From: Ancrocorticia sp052089425
GTDB lineage: Bacteria > Actinomycetota > Actinomycetes > Actinomycetales > Actinomycetaceae
Length of the DNA: 14,368 bases
Assembly: GCF_052089425.1 (NCBI RefSeq)
Contig: NZ_JBQCZW010000045.1
Span: 1-14,368 of the forward strand
Direction: 5' to 3'
Shown: positions 14,102-14,368 of the stretch, piece after piece
How the letters are laid out: every line of letters begins with the position of its first letter
How positions within the stretch are numbered: the first letter of the stretch is position 1
The notes under the pieces: model-generated
Seen by the model: only the letters and a program-made list of their open reading frames with translations
The model's database searches: none
What the model was told of the DNA's origin: nothing
Translations under genes and position numbers: made by a program

Positions 14102-14125
14102 GCGGGCCCAACGCCTTGGTCCCGC
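14102..14125 (+). terminator. Candidate terminator hairpin after fic
   Basis: GCGGGCCCAA (14102-14111) pairs with TTGGTCCCGC (14116-14125), one mismatch, four-base loop, 20 bases after the fic stop. No U-run follows. Confidence 0.45.
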
Positions 14126-14128
14126 TAC

Positions 14129-14204
14129 TGACATGTACACGCCGTGAACATATCGAGCTAACGTGTTCAAATTTGCGCGCAATTTGTACATATCCTCGCC
14201 TTAT
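14129..14204 (+). repeat. 76-bp direct repeat flanking fic, downstream copy
   Basis: Partner of 12881-12956. The positions of the copy's upstream ATG (12942) read ATA here, and after 14204 the sequence diverges from the fic gene. It sits three bases after the hairpin that follows fic. Confidence 0.93.
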
Positions 14205-14253
14205 ATGGCTCTTCACAGTTGGGGTGTAGGTGTTGGTTTCTGAATCCGGCGGT

Positions 14254-14266
14254 TTCACTTCCGCAT
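14254..14266 (+). repeat. 13-bp direct repeat, copy 1
   Basis: TTCACTTCCGCAT occurs here and again at 14356-14368, 102 bases apart, the second touching the right edge of the window. I see no gene in 14205-14368. Confidence 0.6.
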
Positions 14267-14355
14267 GCTGTAGGAGCCGTGCGTATAGGGGTGGCTTACA
14301 CCAGATACGGAGCTGTGGCAGGGGTGAGGCTTCGGCGGCAGCAGCCGATGTGGTG

Positions 14356-14368
14356 TTCACTTCCGCAT
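14356..14368 (+). repeat. 13-bp direct repeat, copy 2 (window edge)
   Basis: Second TTCACTTCCGCAT. Whether it begins another 102-base unit cannot be seen. Confidence 0.6.

Noticed and set aside
1..14368. CRISPR array, tRNA or rRNA genes
   Set aside because: No regularly spaced short repeats beyond two 13-bp copies, and no cloverleaf or ribosomal RNA signature that I could find on either strand.

Overview
The window looks like an accessory stretch of a chromosome from a Gram-positive actinobacterium. An Actinomycetales relative is my guess, which is inference and not proven. The reasons are the DUF2520 / bacterial-PH (YdbS/YdbT-like) operon, the actinobacterial style of the IS256, IS630 and IS110 transposases, the lipoprotein signal peptides, GTG starts and moderate-to-high GC. 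The housekeeping-like part (about 9.2-12.8 kb) appears more GC-rich and orderly than the lipoprotein/IS part (about 0-8.5 kb).

Layout. (1) 1-693: a TetR-type regulator (copy 1, running off the left edge) and the last 34 codons of a DUF2520 gene. This is a perfect 685-bp duplicate of 8598-9282. (2) 709-2222, minus strand: lipoprotein A and a secreted peptidase-inhibitor I36-like protein. (3) 2763-5831: an IS256-family element with inverted ends and an exact 8-bp target duplication. Its transposase is broken by two frame slips and by a nested IS110-family element (3270-4928) whose own transposase is intact. The non-coding left end of the IS110 element has the parts expected of a bridge RNA. (4) 5854-6264: remnant of an IS630-family transposase, fused to a third, diverged TetR 3' end (6265-6379) and another DUF2520 tail (6376-6477). 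(5) 6495-8390, minus strand: lipoproteins B and C, C carrying one in-frame amber codon. (6) 8391-8585: divergent control region with a candidate TetR operator. (7) 8586-9182: TetR copy 2, complete. (8) 9179-12093, minus strand: a compact operon of YdbS-like, YdbT-like and DUF2520 genes. (9) 12251-12799: NAD(P)H-dependent FMN reductase. (10) 12881-14204: a Fic-family protein gene framed by two 76-bp near-identical direct repeats.

The main result is that the first 9.3 kb reads as three copies of one module, [lipoprotein(s) on minus - TetR on plus - 3' tail of DUF2520], joined head to tail at the same joint: a DUF2520 tail abutting a lipoprotein 3' end, seen at about 693 and about 6480. Only the rightmost unit keeps an intact DUF2520 gene. 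The lipoproteins have diverged strongly while the outer two TetR copies are identical at the nucleotide level, so regulators appear homogenised or recently re-duplicated while the surface proteins diversify. TetR copy 2 is divergent from lipoproteins C and B and probably represses them. The function of the lipoproteins is unknown. The second notable item is the IS110 element: its non-coding end contains short matches to its target and to both of its own ends, in the order known for bridge RNAs, and joining its ends would create a promoter. The third is the repeat-framed fic cassette.
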